From Ctenosaura bakeri (taxonomy: Eukaryota; Chordata; Lepidosauria; Squamata; Iguanidae): a stretch of 64,000 nucleotides of DNA. Both the position numbers and the translations under genes were made by a program. Where the stretch lies: positions 62,001 to 126,000 of the forward strand of contig CAOLHI010000061.1 in the NCBI GenBank assembly GCA_948474755.1, read 5' to 3'. The notes below the pieces were generated by a model, which was not told the origin of the DNA, did not search any database, and saw nothing but the letters and a program-made list of their open reading frames with translations. Positions 10,278-22,204 of the stretch are shown one piece after another. Within the stretch, counting starts at the first letter, position 1. Every line of letters starts with the position of its first letter.

Positions 10278-10710
10278 AGCCCCTTTTTGCACACAGTTTC
10301 TTTTGCAAGAGGGCCCCTTGAGCATCGCGTAAATGGGAGTGGTGGTCTGTACGACGCACTCCCATTTACATGACGCTCAAGAGCCTAAAGCGGGCTGCAC
10401 ACGGATTTTTTTATTTTTGGCTTTAAGCCGAAAATGCTGTGCAGTCGCGCAATGCTCCCAGGGCCTTCACGCACTTACCTGCCCTGCAGTGTGTTGGGCG
10501 AACCAGGCTGGTCGCGCTTCCTCCCCCAGCGCAGCCTACAGCTCCCAGGCTGCACTGCGGAAGGAAGGGGTGGGATGTTCGCACGATGGCCGTGCAACCG
10601 GCAACCCAGCTGCAGGAGAATGGAGGAACGATACAAGTGCCTCGCGCAAGAGGCTGCTTGTGCAAACGGCACCCCCCACCTCCGCAAGCGGGTAACGTGC
10701 GGAAAGGGCC
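10278..10710. mobile_element. Long GGCCCTTTCC-type element, distinct subtype (copy G)
   Basis: The ends read GCCCCTTTTTGCACAC and GTGCGGAAAGGGCC. It is strongly GC- and CpG-rich. An internal hairpin lies at 10320-10380 (GTAAATGGGAGTG and CACTCCCATTTAC). Five overlapping open frames of 70-124 codons on both strands arise from this composition and are not genes. A block CTGCACTGCGGAAGGAAG links it to 5455-5912 and 52655-53083. Confidence 0.65.
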
Positions 10711-11102
10711 CCAGAAATCCGTGGGTTTGTGGAGCTGCTGGCTTCTATAGTGGTAGGGGGAAGACATAGCTACAACAACAAAAGAGGAGGAAGACATAGC
10801 TACAGTGACAAAGCTCTATCCCAGCAGCAATGTATCTCAATTCAGGATCATGCCAATAGTTTATCCATCACTGTTTTTTATTTCCGTATTCCAAGAAGCT
10901 GGAACAATGTGGTTGGGGCAAGCTGCACATGATATTCTTATTATTACCCTCTCTCCTGTGGTGGCAACATGGACTCAGGCCACTGGCTCTATCCATGTGA
11001 TTCTGACTTTATCGATGTTACAGGGGCAGCAAAGGAAACAAAAAGAGGAAAATCACCACCACCACCAAATACTGTGGCATAAGACTTGGAAGGATTACTA
11101 TT
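10711..11102. other. Unassigned sequence
   Basis: No clear repeat. The plus strand is open at 10805-11140 (111 codons), with no recognisable domain. Confidence 0.35.
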
Positions 11103-11188
11103 TTGGAACTAGCTTTCCCAGAATCTCTCAGCCAGCATAACTAGTGGATACGCTGGTAGGGGGAATTCTGGGTCTTGTAATAATGGAC
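11103..11188. mobile_element. Short inverted-repeat remnant
   Basis: The arms CTTTCCCAGAATCTCTCAGC and GGGGGAATTCTGGGTC face each other, of the 'ACTACAACTCCCAGAATCC' palindrome type common in lizards. Decayed. Confidence 0.35.
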
Positions 11189-11244
11189 GGTAATGAATGA
11201 AGGATATTGCAAGATTATTGGTGTCCAGAGCACAAGAGATTTTT

Positions 11245-11480
11245 TGTCTGTGCATACCATGGTGGTTTGAATGTTAGACTAGGACTCTGGACAACAGGGT
11301 TTGAATCCGTGGTCAGCCATGGAAACCCAATGAGTGACCTTGGGCAAGTCACACTCTCTCATCCTCAGGGGAAGGCAAAAGCAAACTACTTCTGAACATA
11401 TCTTGCTAAAGTTTGCATTAGGGTTGCCATAAGTTGGAAACAACTTGAAGGCACCAACCTGGAGGCACACAATAACAATG
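11245..11480 (+). mobile_element. tRNA-derived CORE-type SINE, near full length
   Basis: It shows a B box GGTTTGAATCC at 11298-11308, the core GAGTGACCTTGGGCAAGTCA, and a tail GGGTTGCCATAAGTTGGAAA followed by ACTTGAAGGCA and an ACAATAACA end. The tail resembles RTE/Bov-B LINE 3' ends, so RTE machinery probably moved it (inference). This is the best copy in the window. Confidence 0.85.
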
Positions 11481-12279
11481 AAGACACATTCAGGCCCATC
11501 TGAGCCAAGTAAATATGCAAGGAATGGTTGGTGCATCAGGCATCACTGTGATGTACAACATGTCCCCAGAACATGGAAGTAGCTAAATACAACCAATTAG
11601 TTACTTGCAATTAATTCCTGTTCCCTAACCACCCAGGTTTATTATAATTGTCGAAATGAGAGATAATTTATTTTACTTTGTAGTATAAGTGTAACTGTTT
11701 AGTTATACTGATGTACAACTACAGTGTAACTGATACGGTTATGGATGTGGGGAGGCAAAATTTTATGTGATTCCAGCGCTGCCTCATGATGTAGTGCAGC
11801 CTCTGTTGTTGGTATTGTGGCCATGACAAGGTGCTTGGGAGGAAAGTCTGCCAGTGAATTGTATTCAGATACATTTTTTAAAAGAGACACTTAGTAACAA
11901 CTAATATAATAACTTTGAGAAATGACAAAGCAGAAAATTAGTCTTCTTTTTTTAAAAGGGAATTATATTTGTTACTGACTGTCCTGGATGCTATCAGTGT
12001 AATTAATTGCAGTTTAAAAGTAACACACCAAGTTCTACATCTCCCAGCAAATTTCAGCAGCAGCAATTCAGTCAGTTACGTATCTTACTCCAGGTTCAGC
12101 ACTTAAATGGGGAAAGGGTTCCATAGGAAGAGAGATGTGTTGAGCCCATCCCTGAATGCAGATACATCCTCATGAACAGCGTTGGTTTTAATGTTTTAGG
12201 CTCCCTTGTTGGGAACTACTTGATAACCAGAGACATCTCGCTGTCAGGAAGAATATTGCAGAAATTCAGCTCCATTTTC
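11481..12279. other. Unassigned sequence
   Basis: No gene or clear repeat. Confidence 0.4.
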
Positions 12280-12620
12280 TCATTCATTTAATCATTTCAC
12301 TCTTGGTTATAAGTAAAGGCTGGGCAAATAGTGCATAATGAATCATTCATTAGATTAATGTCTTAAATTTATTCTCCCTTCCAAATCATTAGGGCCTGGA
12401 TGCAGCGAACCCCATGGAGTCTGGAGAGAAAGTCACATGCTTTGTGCATATTAGGTTTGTGGTGAAGTGGATTTTCCTCCTCATTCTGAATTTGCCTGTC
12501 TTCTTGATTAATAATTGTTAGGAGGAAGGAATAAATTGGTGGCTTGTTTTTGAGCCAGATTCTTGCAATTATTTGACCCAGGAATGATTAGATATCAAGG
12601 GCACATGGTGGCTTGGAATC
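12280..12620. other. Candidate conserved non-coding element
   Basis: Unique, repeat-free AT-rich DNA dense in TAAT/ATTA cores, e.g. AATGAATCATTCATTAGATT near 12339 and GATTAATAATTGTTAGG near 12505, the core read by many homeodomain proteins. Conservation cannot be tested here. Confidence 0.25.
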
Positions 12621-13324
12621 CATTTTCACAACCCAGTGGGTTTAAGACTTGGAATCAATTTGCTTGCAGTAGCACTTAGAATTCAAAATCTGTTTGATAG
12701 CATGAAGTAGTACTCTATAATTAAAAACAATAAAAAAGTCTTTTAATGTACCTGACCCCCTTCTTTTTCTATGAAATAGAAAGGGAAAGTACCTTTTTCT
12801 GCCAAGTATCTCCTCCCCCACTCTTTTCAGTATTGACCTGGACCCTCTCATCAGTGCCAATTCTTGTTTTACTTACTCTGCTCACTAGTCAGTGATTCAG
12901 AGAGTGTGGTAAACAAGGCAGCAATGGCAAGGAGGAGAAGAGGAGTGCCATAGACCTCAGAAATGGTAAATGGATGTCCTGCTAAATACCACTTCAGCAA
13001 TTGCCCCAAAGTGCTGGTGACTGGCACTACCACTGCTTACCACTGAAAGATTCCTAAACATTCCAGGCACACTGTTCAAATAAGAAGCAGAGAAGAAAAA
13101 TCATCATTACTATCACTGCCACCACCACCTCCATCATCTTCATCTTACCACTGCTACTATTGAGAAAAGTAAATATTACTATTTATCACTATGACTATTA
13201 AACTATACTTGTTAAGAGACTTTATAAATTAGGAAGTTCCAGCCCAACTGACAAGGAAATATTTAGGATATGTTGTTCCAAACCAGCTGGATAATAAGAA
13301 CTGGAAGAACATATGTGAGGCAGG
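12621..13324. other. Unassigned sequence
   Basis: Includes a short irregular trinucleotide-rich patch (13100-13165, ATC/ACC units). No gene. Confidence 0.4.
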
Positions 13325-13500
13325 CAGTCGCATAGGAACGTGGGGGTGGCAGGGCGATTTGCCCCAGGTGGCAACGTTTCTGGTGCGTCCCGGCCCATAG
13401 CTATGCCCCCACGCGCCCTGGCCATGCTCCCATGCACCATAGCCATGGCCCTGCACAGTGGCCACACCCCTCCCCCCTCCACTCCAAGCTCCACCACTGG
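13325..13500. other. C- and CpG-rich segment of unknown origin
   Basis: GC-rich island with CCATAGC/CCATGCCC units spaced about every 15-20 bp (13395-13450). The 78-91-codon frames on the minus strand reflect this composition. It is probably part of a transposon that I do not recognise. Confidence 0.3.
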
Positions 13501-14204
13501 AGGCAGGTTAGGTTAAGACTTAATAACTTGTAAGAAGCTGGAGGGATTCACTGGGGTAGAAGTTGCTTGTGCAGCAGAGGGAACCAGGAGGGGTAAGAAA
13601 GCCCTGTATGCCAATCAGCAGGGACAGGTAGAACCATCAGTACTAAATAACAACTTACCTACCTGTTGATCTTAGCATGGTAAACTGCAGCAGCTGGGAA
13701 AGAGTACGGCAGTAACAGGCTACCTGGGAAGGATGATCCAGGAGTTTGAGTTAAAAAGGAGTAAGAAACAGGCAAGGAAGGTAGAAGAAGCTAGCTTGAC
13801 CTTAGAAGCAAACTGCCCATGATGAGTGACCACATGCTAGCAAGCTTTCTTACAATCGCTTTGCCAAGAGCGGTTGCAGACAGCCTGATAGAAAGCCAAT
13901 ACAAGTGCTCCAGAAGACAATACTGAGCCAGGTGGGTCTAGAGATAACATGCTTGATCAGCCACTAATGGGAGTTGGATCTAAGGAACCTGGACTTCTAA
14001 AATCGCAAGCGAAGGTTCACCCAAAGAACTCTTTGCCTTAAAGAAGAAAAGGACGGAGACTTGCAAAGGCCATGATACAATAGAGCGTTTGGAGAGGCCT
14101 TTATTGGTCAGGACCTGATACTGTAAGCACAGGGAAGAAGATTCCTATCAAAGCAACCAATAAAATTTTTTTAGTTCTAGAACTTGCTGTAGGCTGAGCT
14201 GAAA
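13501..14204. other. Unassigned sequence
   Basis: No gene or recognised repeat; an LTR-element origin is possible but unsupported. Confidence 0.3.
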
Positions 14205-14400
14205 TTAATAAAATGAAATTCAACAGAAACAAATGCAAAATTCTACATTTAGGCCACAAAACCCAAATGTACAAGTGTAGGATGGAGGATATTTGGCTCA
14301 ACGGTATTACATGTGAAAAGGACCTTGGAATTATTGTTGATTATAAGTTGAACATGAGCCAGCAGTGTGATGCTGCAGCAAAGAAAGCAAATCCTATCTC
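14205..14400 (+). pseudogene. CR1 LINE fragment (end of reverse-transcriptase ORF)
   Basis: The plus frame reads KFNRNKCKILHLG, then ITCEKDLGIIVDYKL and SQQCDAAAKKAN. This is the conserved C-terminal part of the CR1 ORF2 product (the 'KCK.LHLG...EKDLGV.VD.KL..S.QC..AAKKAN' region). Only about 65 residues remain, and the match stops abruptly at 14400. CR1 elements copy themselves through target-primed reverse transcription; this piece is dead. Confidence 0.85.
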
Positions 14401-15607
14401 AGGCCCTTTCTGGAACTCACCTTCTCTCGGTGCTGGGGAGTGGGGATCACGTGAGCAGCCTCTGCCGAGAGGCTCTCGTGTCCCCATTCTGCACGAGCTG
14501 CCTGGGTCTCTTATGATTAGTTAAGCCTCTGTGTATAGTAATCCCATCCTTTGAGATCAAAGCTATGAACCATTAGAACTTTTGCTTTTGTTTTCTTTTT
14601 CTTTCTTTTCTTTCTTCTTTTTAAAATGCATTCTACTCTATTTAATTCCAACAATGATGTCTGTACTCCCTCTGCTGGGATGTATATCTCTGTGCAGTCA
14701 AATTTAGCTGAAAGTTCTCCCCTGAGCTCTTTAGAAAGAGAGAGCAGTTCTGGAATCTGGAAAGCCTTGTGTTACTCCTGTGGCTTATCGGACACACAGT
14801 TCAATGAATGTAAATTTGATATGTATCTTGCCTGTCCTTCAGCAGTAAAAGATAGCCATGAATTAGCATGGCCAATCAATCACTGTGCTAAAATGGTCCC
14901 GGATTGGAATGAAGAATAAAGGAAAAATAAAATAAACCCAACAAAGCACCCTGTTTTGCAATGCAAAACAAAAATACATGGACATAATTTTGCATTAATA
15001 CCAGCATTTGACCATGGGGCTGTTGTGCTTCCACAATGCCACCTGCTGTCACTCTTTGCTATACTCTTTTCATCTTTGTCATAATGTACAAAACCAAGTT
15101 TGAGACAGTCTAATTTTTTGGACTTCAGTTTTTTAAACCCAGATAGGTTAAAAAAAGAAGATAAAGGAATGCATGCAACATAGGACACAGTCTTTACATG
15201 TAGATTTCATTGACAAAGGCCTTTAAAAATCAAGTCTCTTAAGAATGGTAATCTTTGTATAGCCAGAGACAGAGATGAAACCACACAAAATTAAATCATG
15301 ATATCAGCCCTGACAATAGACGAAGCAAAGAGTGACTAGATGATGCCACATCCCATTTCATTTTTGCCATTTCCCAGACATTTCCAGTGGTGCTACAGTT
15401 TTTTGGGGATAGGAAAGAAGATGGAGGACTCCTTTCCAACAGTTTTGGCTCCTTTTAATTGATCTTTGGGCTGAAAAATGGGCTGAAAAAATGAGGGTGC
15501 CTGCAGGACTGCCTAAGGAGATCCCAAGGGCCAGAAAAGAGGCCACAGACTTCACATTCCTCACCCATTTCCAAGTATTGCACTTCAACTTCTATTCATT
15601 TTACTGT
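14401..15607. other. Unassigned sequence
   Basis: A pyrimidine-rich run lies at 14590-14622. The rest is unrecognised, with no coding support. Confidence 0.4.
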
Positions 15608-15843
15608 GTTGGCTGGTTGTTGTGTACCTTTAAGTCACTTCTGATTTATGATGATCCTAAGGCAAACTTGTCACAGGGTTTATTGGCAGGATTTGGTCAG
15701 AGGAAGCCATTGCCTTCGTCTGAGACTGAGACAGTATGATTTACCCAGGGTCAGCCAGTGGGTCTCCATGACCATGCAGGGATTTGAAACTGGTTTCCAG
15801 AGTCATAGCAAAACACTCAAACCATAATGCTACACTGGCTCCC
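15608..15843 (-). mobile_element. tRNA-derived CORE-type SINE
   Basis: Minus-strand copy. In plus orientation the tail (TTGTTGTGTACCTTTAAGTC) comes first, then the core (ACCCAGGGTCAGCCAGTGGG) and B-box complement (GGGATTTGAAACTGG), ending at GCTACACTGGCTC. Moderately diverged. Confidence 0.8.
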
Positions 15844-16365
15844 GCTATGCTGTCTGTCATCACTACATTTAGACTGCTTCTTGTCAAACATTCTGGTTGT
15901 GGACTGGCTCCACTGTTATTGTGAGAGTATAAGGGCAACAATGAGGAGAAATACTCATCTTTATAAATTTCATTCTTGAAATTTGAACAATCCTCCAGGT
16001 ACCTATCAAGTTCTGGGGCTACTGCCACTTCCATTTCATGGCCAGGAGACAGCTGTGGGTGACAGGGCAGTATCTGTCCCGGCTTCAGTTTTGCAGTGAG
16101 TAGAGGAAAAACAAGGCCACATCTTCAGGTGGTCAGTGACTCAGTAGATATTTAGAACGAGCGCTAATTTCTCTTCTGGCTTATGCCTGATTGTCTTTCC
16201 TCTACCTCTCTCATTGGAGAATAAGCACCGAAGGCACTCTCCCTGCCCTCTGAATGCTTGAAAGCTGCCTTCTGGGAGTGGGAGTAATGTGAATCTGCAC
16301 AGGTAGAGTGCTGCATTCCACATTGAGTGATGCAGAGTCTCAGCCATTATGTTACTTGTTGCACT
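15844..16365. other. Unassigned sequence
   Basis: No gene or repeat recognised between the two SINEs. Confidence 0.4.
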
Positions 16366-16606
16366 GGTTGCTGTTGGTCTTGCCTGCCTTCAAGTCATTT
16401 CTGTCATATGGCAACCCTAAAGTGATCATGTCATCATGTCTTCTTGGCATGATTTGTTCAGAAGGGTTTTACCATTGCCATTCTCTGTGGGCGAGAGAGT
16501 GTGCCTTGGCCAAGATCACCCAGTGGGTTTTCATGCCTGACTGGGGATTTGAATCCTGGTCTCCTGCAGTCTTATTCAAAAACTTAGATCAGTATACCAC
16601 ACTGGA
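16366..16606 (-). mobile_element. tRNA-derived CORE-type SINE
   Basis: Minus-strand copy with TGCCTTCAAGTCATTTCTGT at the tail end, TGGCCAAGATCACCCAGTGG in the core and GGATTTGAATCCTGG as B-box complement, ending CCACACTGGAT. Same orientation as the copy at 15608. Confidence 0.8.
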
Positions 16607-16931
16607 TCTTTTCATTATTTTTGAGAGGTTTTTTTAAACCAACACCTTAGAATTGATACCTGAAGGGCACAAAATCCCCTAAAAATTCCTCCACAAATGT
16701 TCTCAGAAAGGAAACTTCGATACTAATTTTAAGCAGTTACTTGTTAACATCAGCGTAGTAGCATTACTCTTACTCATTATGTTACTTGTAAAATGTAACT
16801 TTTTACTCCCAAAATAACTAGTTGTAGTTGCAATGAGCTGCATTGCTTGTAGCTAATTATTTCTAGGTTCTGGGTATGCCAAATATCCGGATGACAAAAA
16901 GGTTTTTTTCATGTGCATGTGTACAGAGTAT
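16607..16931. other. Unassigned sequence
   Basis: AT-rich, nothing recognised. Confidence 0.4.
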
Positions 16932-17345
16932 GGCCATTTCCACACAGGGTAATAAAAATGGTGCAGTGCGTCCTCCACAGAGGATGTCTGCACCTTGGAG
17001 CGGGCTGGGTCCGGACTACTTAGTGCAGATTCGCACCTCAGTCCGCTCCGGAACGACCCCAAGTGGTCCTCCAGCGTGCTTTTGAAAGACCTGATTTTTC
17101 CGGTCTTTCAAAAGCATGGAGCGCGCCACTGCGAGCCTGTGATCTGCTGAGGGCGGGCTTTAGGCTGGCGAGCTTCAGCGGTTGATCGAGACCCACAACC
17201 AACCGGAAGCCACCATTTTGGACGCTGGAGCAGAACGGATTGATGACCATGCACTGCTCTGGAGCAGCCTGGATCTGACCGGGGAGCCAGAAGATCCGGT
17301 AAGTAGTGGCGTGGGGCAATTTCCCTGCCCCATGTGGAAATGGCC
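16932..17345. mobile_element. Long GGCC(A)TTTCC non-autonomous DNA transposon (copy B)
   Basis: Ends GGCCATTTCCACAC and ATGTGGAAATGGCC are flanked by an exact 3-bp duplication TAT (16929-16931, 17346-17348). A hairpin lies near 17080-17115 (CTTTTGAAAGACC and complement). It shares CACCTCAGTCCGCTCC and AAGCCACCATTTTGGA with copies C and E. CpG-rich; open frames inside are incidental. Confidence 0.85.
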
Positions 17346-17982
17346 TATAACAGCAGAGAAAATGACATCTGAAATTTTTTCATTGTATTTGTGAACAGAG
17401 AAACTGGGTGGACAATTTCCCTGAATATCTCAATGGGAGAATAGATATTCCTCAACATTTTCTTAGAGGGGGCACTCATTGCTAACAGTGACTGTAGCAC
17501 AGATTGTCTCTGAGGTTTTTTTTTTTTTTCATCCCCATTTTCTTCAGCCTGACCATCATTTTGCATCCTCTGCAATTAAGAAAATTTGAGTAAGATCCTG
17601 CAAAGCACTCTTCAGTTTCTATGACAGCCAAGGCTACTCTGTATATTTACTTTATTTTGCATTTTTTAAATCACTTTTGAAGCTGGGATATATCATTGCT
17701 TAATTTGTTCTTTCATGGGATAATTAAACATTTCAACATGATGCTGTTAAGATTATTACAATTTTCATCAATTTTTTGGATGATTTTTCACATTTCAGAA
17801 CTTTAACAATAAATTTTCCTGATATGTGTGCACATGTATGAGTGTATTTGCATGTGTGCATATGTGTGTATGCATATGTGTGTAAACACTGTATTTTGCA
17901 CAAAATATGTTCTTTTTGTGCAAAACCTTATTTTATAAGAAAAAATGGTAAATACAAAAAAGCTTTTTAAAAAACCTTAGAA
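17346..17982. other. Unassigned sequence with TG-rich patch
   Basis: An imperfect (TG)n/ATGTGTGC patch spans about 17823-17885. GCACAAAATATGTTC-like motifs follow. No gene. Confidence 0.4.
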
Positions 17983-18760
17983 TCACAGAATCATAGAGTC
18001 GGAAGAGACCACAATGGCCATCCAGACCAACCACATGCCATGCAGGAACACACGCTCAGTGCATCCCTAGTGCATCCCCAGCAAATGCCCATCCAGCCTC
18101 TGTTTAAAAACCTCCATAGAAGAGACTCCACCACACTCCGAGGCAGCATATTCCACTGTCAAACAGATCTTACAATCAGGAAGTTCTTCCTGATGTTTAG
18201 GTGAAATCTCTTTGCCTGTAGTATGAATCCATTGCTCCTTGCCCTAGTCTCTGGAGCAGCAGAAAACAAGCTTGTTCCATCTTCAATATGACATCCCTTC
18301 AGATGGCTATCCTGTCATCTCTTAACCTTCTTTTCATCAAGCTAAACACTCCTAGCTCCCTCAGCTGCTCCTCATAGGGCATGGTTTCCAGAACCTACAC
18401 CATTTTGGTCACTCTCCTCTGGACACGTTCCCACTTGTCAATATCTTGCTTGAACTGTGGTGCCCAGAACTAGACACAGTATTCCAGGTGACATCTAACC
18501 AAAGCAGAATAGAGTGGTATTATTGCTTACCTTGATCTTGGCATATGCTCCTATTGATACAGCCCAGAATTGCATTGGCTCTTTTAGATGCCACATCACA
18601 CTGCTGACTCATGCTCAGCTTGTGGTCAACTAAGACTCCTAGATCCCTTTCACACATACTGTTTTCAAGCATGTATCACCCATCCTATATCTGGGCATTT
18701 CATTCTTTCTTCCTAAGTATAGTACCCTACATTTCTCCCTGTTAAAATTCATTTTTTACT
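17983..18760 (-). pseudogene. CR1 LINE 3' region (ORF2 end and 3' UTR)
   Basis: In plus orientation it begins AGAATCATAGAGTCGGAAGA, the complement of the classic CR1 3' terminus. The conserved 3' UTR follows (AAACCTCCATAGAAGAGACT, GGAGCAGCAGAAAACAAGC, CTCATAGGGCATGGTTTCC) and then the end of ORF2 (TGGTGCCCAGAACTAGACAC; CACTGCTGACTCATGCTCAG). The break near 18760 marks 5' truncation, as is usual for CR1. This is the longest CR1 piece here. Confidence 0.92.
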
Positions 18761-18939
18761 TTCATTTTTACTTCCATTTCTATTTCCATGAAGGAGGGGA
18801 AAAGCTCACAGCTGTTGATATTTTTTTAAATGTGTTGGGACACCCTTTCTGGTTATGGATGATAAAATGTGTATTATTCTTTCTTATACTTTGACCTCCC
18901 TCCCGGCTCCTTCCCTCTGCCTTTCTAAAAGCTCAGTGG
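18761..18939. other. Unassigned sequence
   Basis: Nothing recognised. Confidence 0.35.
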
Positions 18940-19720
18940 AAGAAGTTACTTCATGATGTTTCACTCAGGCTTTTACTGAAATGTTGGAAGCTGGAGGCTG
19001 TCAGAGAGATGATTATACAATGGAAGACAGGACATTCGCACACTTACCTCAGCCATCTTAGAATTATGGTAATGTAAATAATCCAATTGTCATTCATGAG
19101 GATGATCCTGAAGGTTTCTCCTCCTCTGAACACACACACACACACACATACACACACACACAAACTAGAATGACATTTCTCCTCTATCTAATTATTAGAT
19201 ACTAATAGAATGGAAAAGGATAATTCAGTTCAATTTACCAGAAATGTTGAGACAAAGATTTTGTTAATCCAGTTTGCTATAAGTGGCATCCATAACCTCC
19301 TGATTGTTTCTCCTGAAACTGTCTTGCTAATTCCTTCAAACATGTAGCATATAATAGGTATTCAGACACTAGAAGCTCGGCGTAATTGTATACTCTGAAT
19401 CCAGGCTATTTTCTATTTTCTGTATTGTGCAGAGTTATTACAGAAAGCTGACTTACTGCAATAAATACTGTGCAGTAATTCCACAGACACTGAGTGTAAC
19501 AAGGTGAGAACTTTATTGGTGCCAAAGAAGAGCCATAAGCTAAGTACAACATTTCTCACCAGCCATTAGTTTCGAGCACGTCACTTGAGAATGTAGTGAA
19601 TGTGAAGTAGAAGGAAAGCCATTTTTAAATTCAATATCTTATGTACATTCAGTTTTTAAATAGCTTTCTTCCACATTCGGTCTCAAGTTATCAACATGCA
19701 CAACATGTACATTCAAGTCA
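18940..19720. other. Unique sequence, candidate conserved non-coding
   Basis: Apart from the CA repeat at 19130-19163, this stretch is free of recognisable repeats. It has TAAT-containing clusters such as ATTATGGTAATGTAAATAAT near 19053 and several retained CpGs near 19570. Candidate only. Confidence 0.22.
19130..19163. repeat. (CA)n microsatellite
   Basis: About sixteen CA units with one TA interruption. Confidence 0.95.
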
Positions 19721-20234
19721 ATGTAGCCTTTTCCCCATTCAATTTACAACCACAGGAAATGCAAAAACTAATTTAAGCATCGCTTGAGAAAGTGGCTGAA
19801 AGCTCTTGGAGTGAGAGACAGTTTTGTGAAGAGCTATGCAGCACAATCCTCTGTATGTTTACTTGGAGGTAAAACCCACTAAGTTTGGCAGAGTTTAGCT
19901 CTGAAGTAAACATACGTAAGATTACAGCGTTAGTTCCACTGCTGGAAATGTGGAAAGGAGAGAACCAGATATTGCTATGGGGTAATGTTATGGTGTAATG
20001 AAGAAATATGACCAGCTAAATGCCCTAAGTTCTCCTATATATTTGCTTATAATTTCCATCGTTCCTACTTAGATTGGGCCCCCTCCAAATGACACACAAT
20101 GGACAGTTGATGAGCCTCAGGACGTCAGAAGGGGCTCTTATTCACCTTCCAACAAGGGCAGTTAGGATGTTGAGTACCAAGGAAAGGTTGTTTTGGTAAT
20201 GGCAACACAGCTTTGGAATGAACTTCCATTAAGG
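19721..20234. other. Unassigned sequence
   Basis: No gene or repeat recognised. Confidence 0.4.
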
Positions 20235-20812
20235 CAGGGGCTGGCAAACGTGGGTGGCTAAGGGGGTTCACTAGTCCCCAGAAGACTGTGGAGGGCCACA
20301 CCACCACTATTCCACTGCAAATTCTCCAAAATGCCTCAAAATGCTCTTCAGGGGCTGTAGGAAACATTCCTGGCATCTGCTTGGTCTCTCCCCTGGACAT
20401 TTAAGACTCTGGAGAAGCCTTTTTTTCCAAACACAAAGCAATCAGGAGTTGCTTCCTGTTCAGTTCTTCTTCTTTTAACCCCCCCCTTTTTGCCTTAAAT
20501 TGATTTGTGTGGAAACATTGTGAAAATGCCCACACTTTCCCTAAAGTTTATTTGGGGGTACATTTTCACCCCTGCATGCCCCCCCCTCAGCTAGCCAATT
20601 CACCCTTCAAAAATCAGTTAAGCGCTGAAAACAAAACTGGAGATAGGTATTGTGAAGTTTGGAGATATGTAAACAGTATTCACTGTTGGTACACAGGATC
20701 CAGATAGACTTTTTGACTAATTGCAGCAAGAGAAGGGGTTTGCTGGGGGTCTGGGAAGCTACAAAAAAATCACTTGGAGGCTGTATGTGCCATGTAGAAG
20801 AGCACATCCCAC
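20235..20812. mobile_element. hAT-like non-autonomous element remnant
   Basis: The left end CAGGGGCTGGCAAACG matches the usual hAT-type terminus. Near the right end CTTGGAGGCTGTATGTGCCA recalls the matching inner right-end motif, but the terminal bases have decayed. No transposase. Related to 7353-7785. Confidence 0.45.
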
Positions 20813-22141
20813 AACTGGAGATTTAAAATACAGATGTAAATTGCTTAAATAATGGAAGCAATGAAGATAATGGAGAGGTGGTTTTGTGATCTTTCATGAT
20901 TTGGTTTGCTAGTATAATACACAGCAACAGTATCATGGAATGCGGCGCCTCTCTATGTGAATATGAAAGTCAAGATCTAGGGCATTTTCCCTCTACTGTG
21001 GCTGGAATCCTATTAACAAAGTATACAAATTACTTGTCAAATTACAATGTGCATTTCCTTTTATGGCTGCTGCAGATGAAAGTATGCAGCAGTTACGTCC
21101 ACAATGACCCCATGTCCATTCCACCTGCCTCCCTGACACTGGACATCCCTCCTCCCACCATTCAGTGCCTGACGATGCCTGGTTATGTTTCTCACTGGAT
21201 GTATGAGGACACAGGCATCCTCCTGTACTTCTCAGGGGTCCTCTGGAGATCTTGGAGGATATGTTATCTTTGTGCATCTGGCTCAGAAACACGTCTGGAT
21301 GCTGCCTGCCCCCCCCCTTGCACTTCCTCAGCCTCTAAATGGGTGTCCAGGTATCAGGGAGGTAGGCATGCACGAGGAGAGGGGGACAGAATGGAACTAT
21401 ACCAGGTGGAGCTTTATGTTCTGCCAGGTCAGTGCAGGATCTTAGCCTATATGTTTATGCACTTTTATTTGTTACAGACAGCAAAGGAATGGCTGGGCTG
21501 GGTGAATGTTGTGCAGGTTTCCAATGGAAACTAAAGAAATATGGAGCAAAGTAAGGTATCCACATTCATTCCTACATGAGGAGCAAACAGTATCTCCTCA
21601 CTTCAGGGCTTCCACTGAGGGCATACAAGCAGTCATTTGCCATCTGCATGTAGCAAGTAGTTGTCTGCATTGTCTTCTCAAATGTTGAGAGGAATCTTAC
21701 CATTCCCCTGCTCCTAATTGTGATCAGGTGAAAAAAAAAGGTGGTTATACACATATATTTTCCCTCATCGGTTTTAAGGGTCCTACAGATGGGCAGTCCA
21801 AATGGTTCTATGCACCCTGCTGTATGCTAGCAAATGTCTTTCCCCACTGATATAATGTTTGTCTTCAAAAGGCATTTCTGTGCCAATGAGTTTTGAAGGA
21901 AGGTGGCATTTGTCAATTCAGCATGGCAGCTACATGAAAGCAGAAGTTGCACGTGGCAAGTAGAAAAAAAGGAAAAAAAGCTTGTTAAAAATAGACAAAC
22001 ACTAAATATGGTGACTGCTCAGTGTTTGAACACTAATCTATATGTAGCGCAATGCCAATAACGCTAGTCTGTGGTACTACTGGATATGTAATTTGGCTAT
22101 ATAACAAAGATTTGGATGGATGCTCAGGGACAGATTCACAG
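20813..22141. other. Unassigned sequence containing the longest open frame
   Basis: The plus strand is open for 212 codons at 20896-21534, longer than most chance frames here. Its translation shows no repeats, signal peptide or domain that I know. The middle (21100-21330) is C-rich. I do not call a gene. Confidence 0.35.
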
Positions 22142-22204
22142 TAAAACTGGCTGGGGATCCTGGGAATTGTAGTCCAACCATCTGAAAGACACTAGGTTGG
22201 TGGC
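22142..22204. mobile_element. Half of a palindromic MITE
   Basis: CTGGCTGGGGATCCTGGGAA and TTGTAGTCCAACCATCTGAA match one arm of the 'GTAGTCCAACATCTGGAGG' palindrome type. Confidence 0.35.

Noticed and set aside
10333..10797. Cluster of overlapping 70-124-codon frames on both strands
   Set aside because: All are explained by the high GC content and low stop-codon density of element G.
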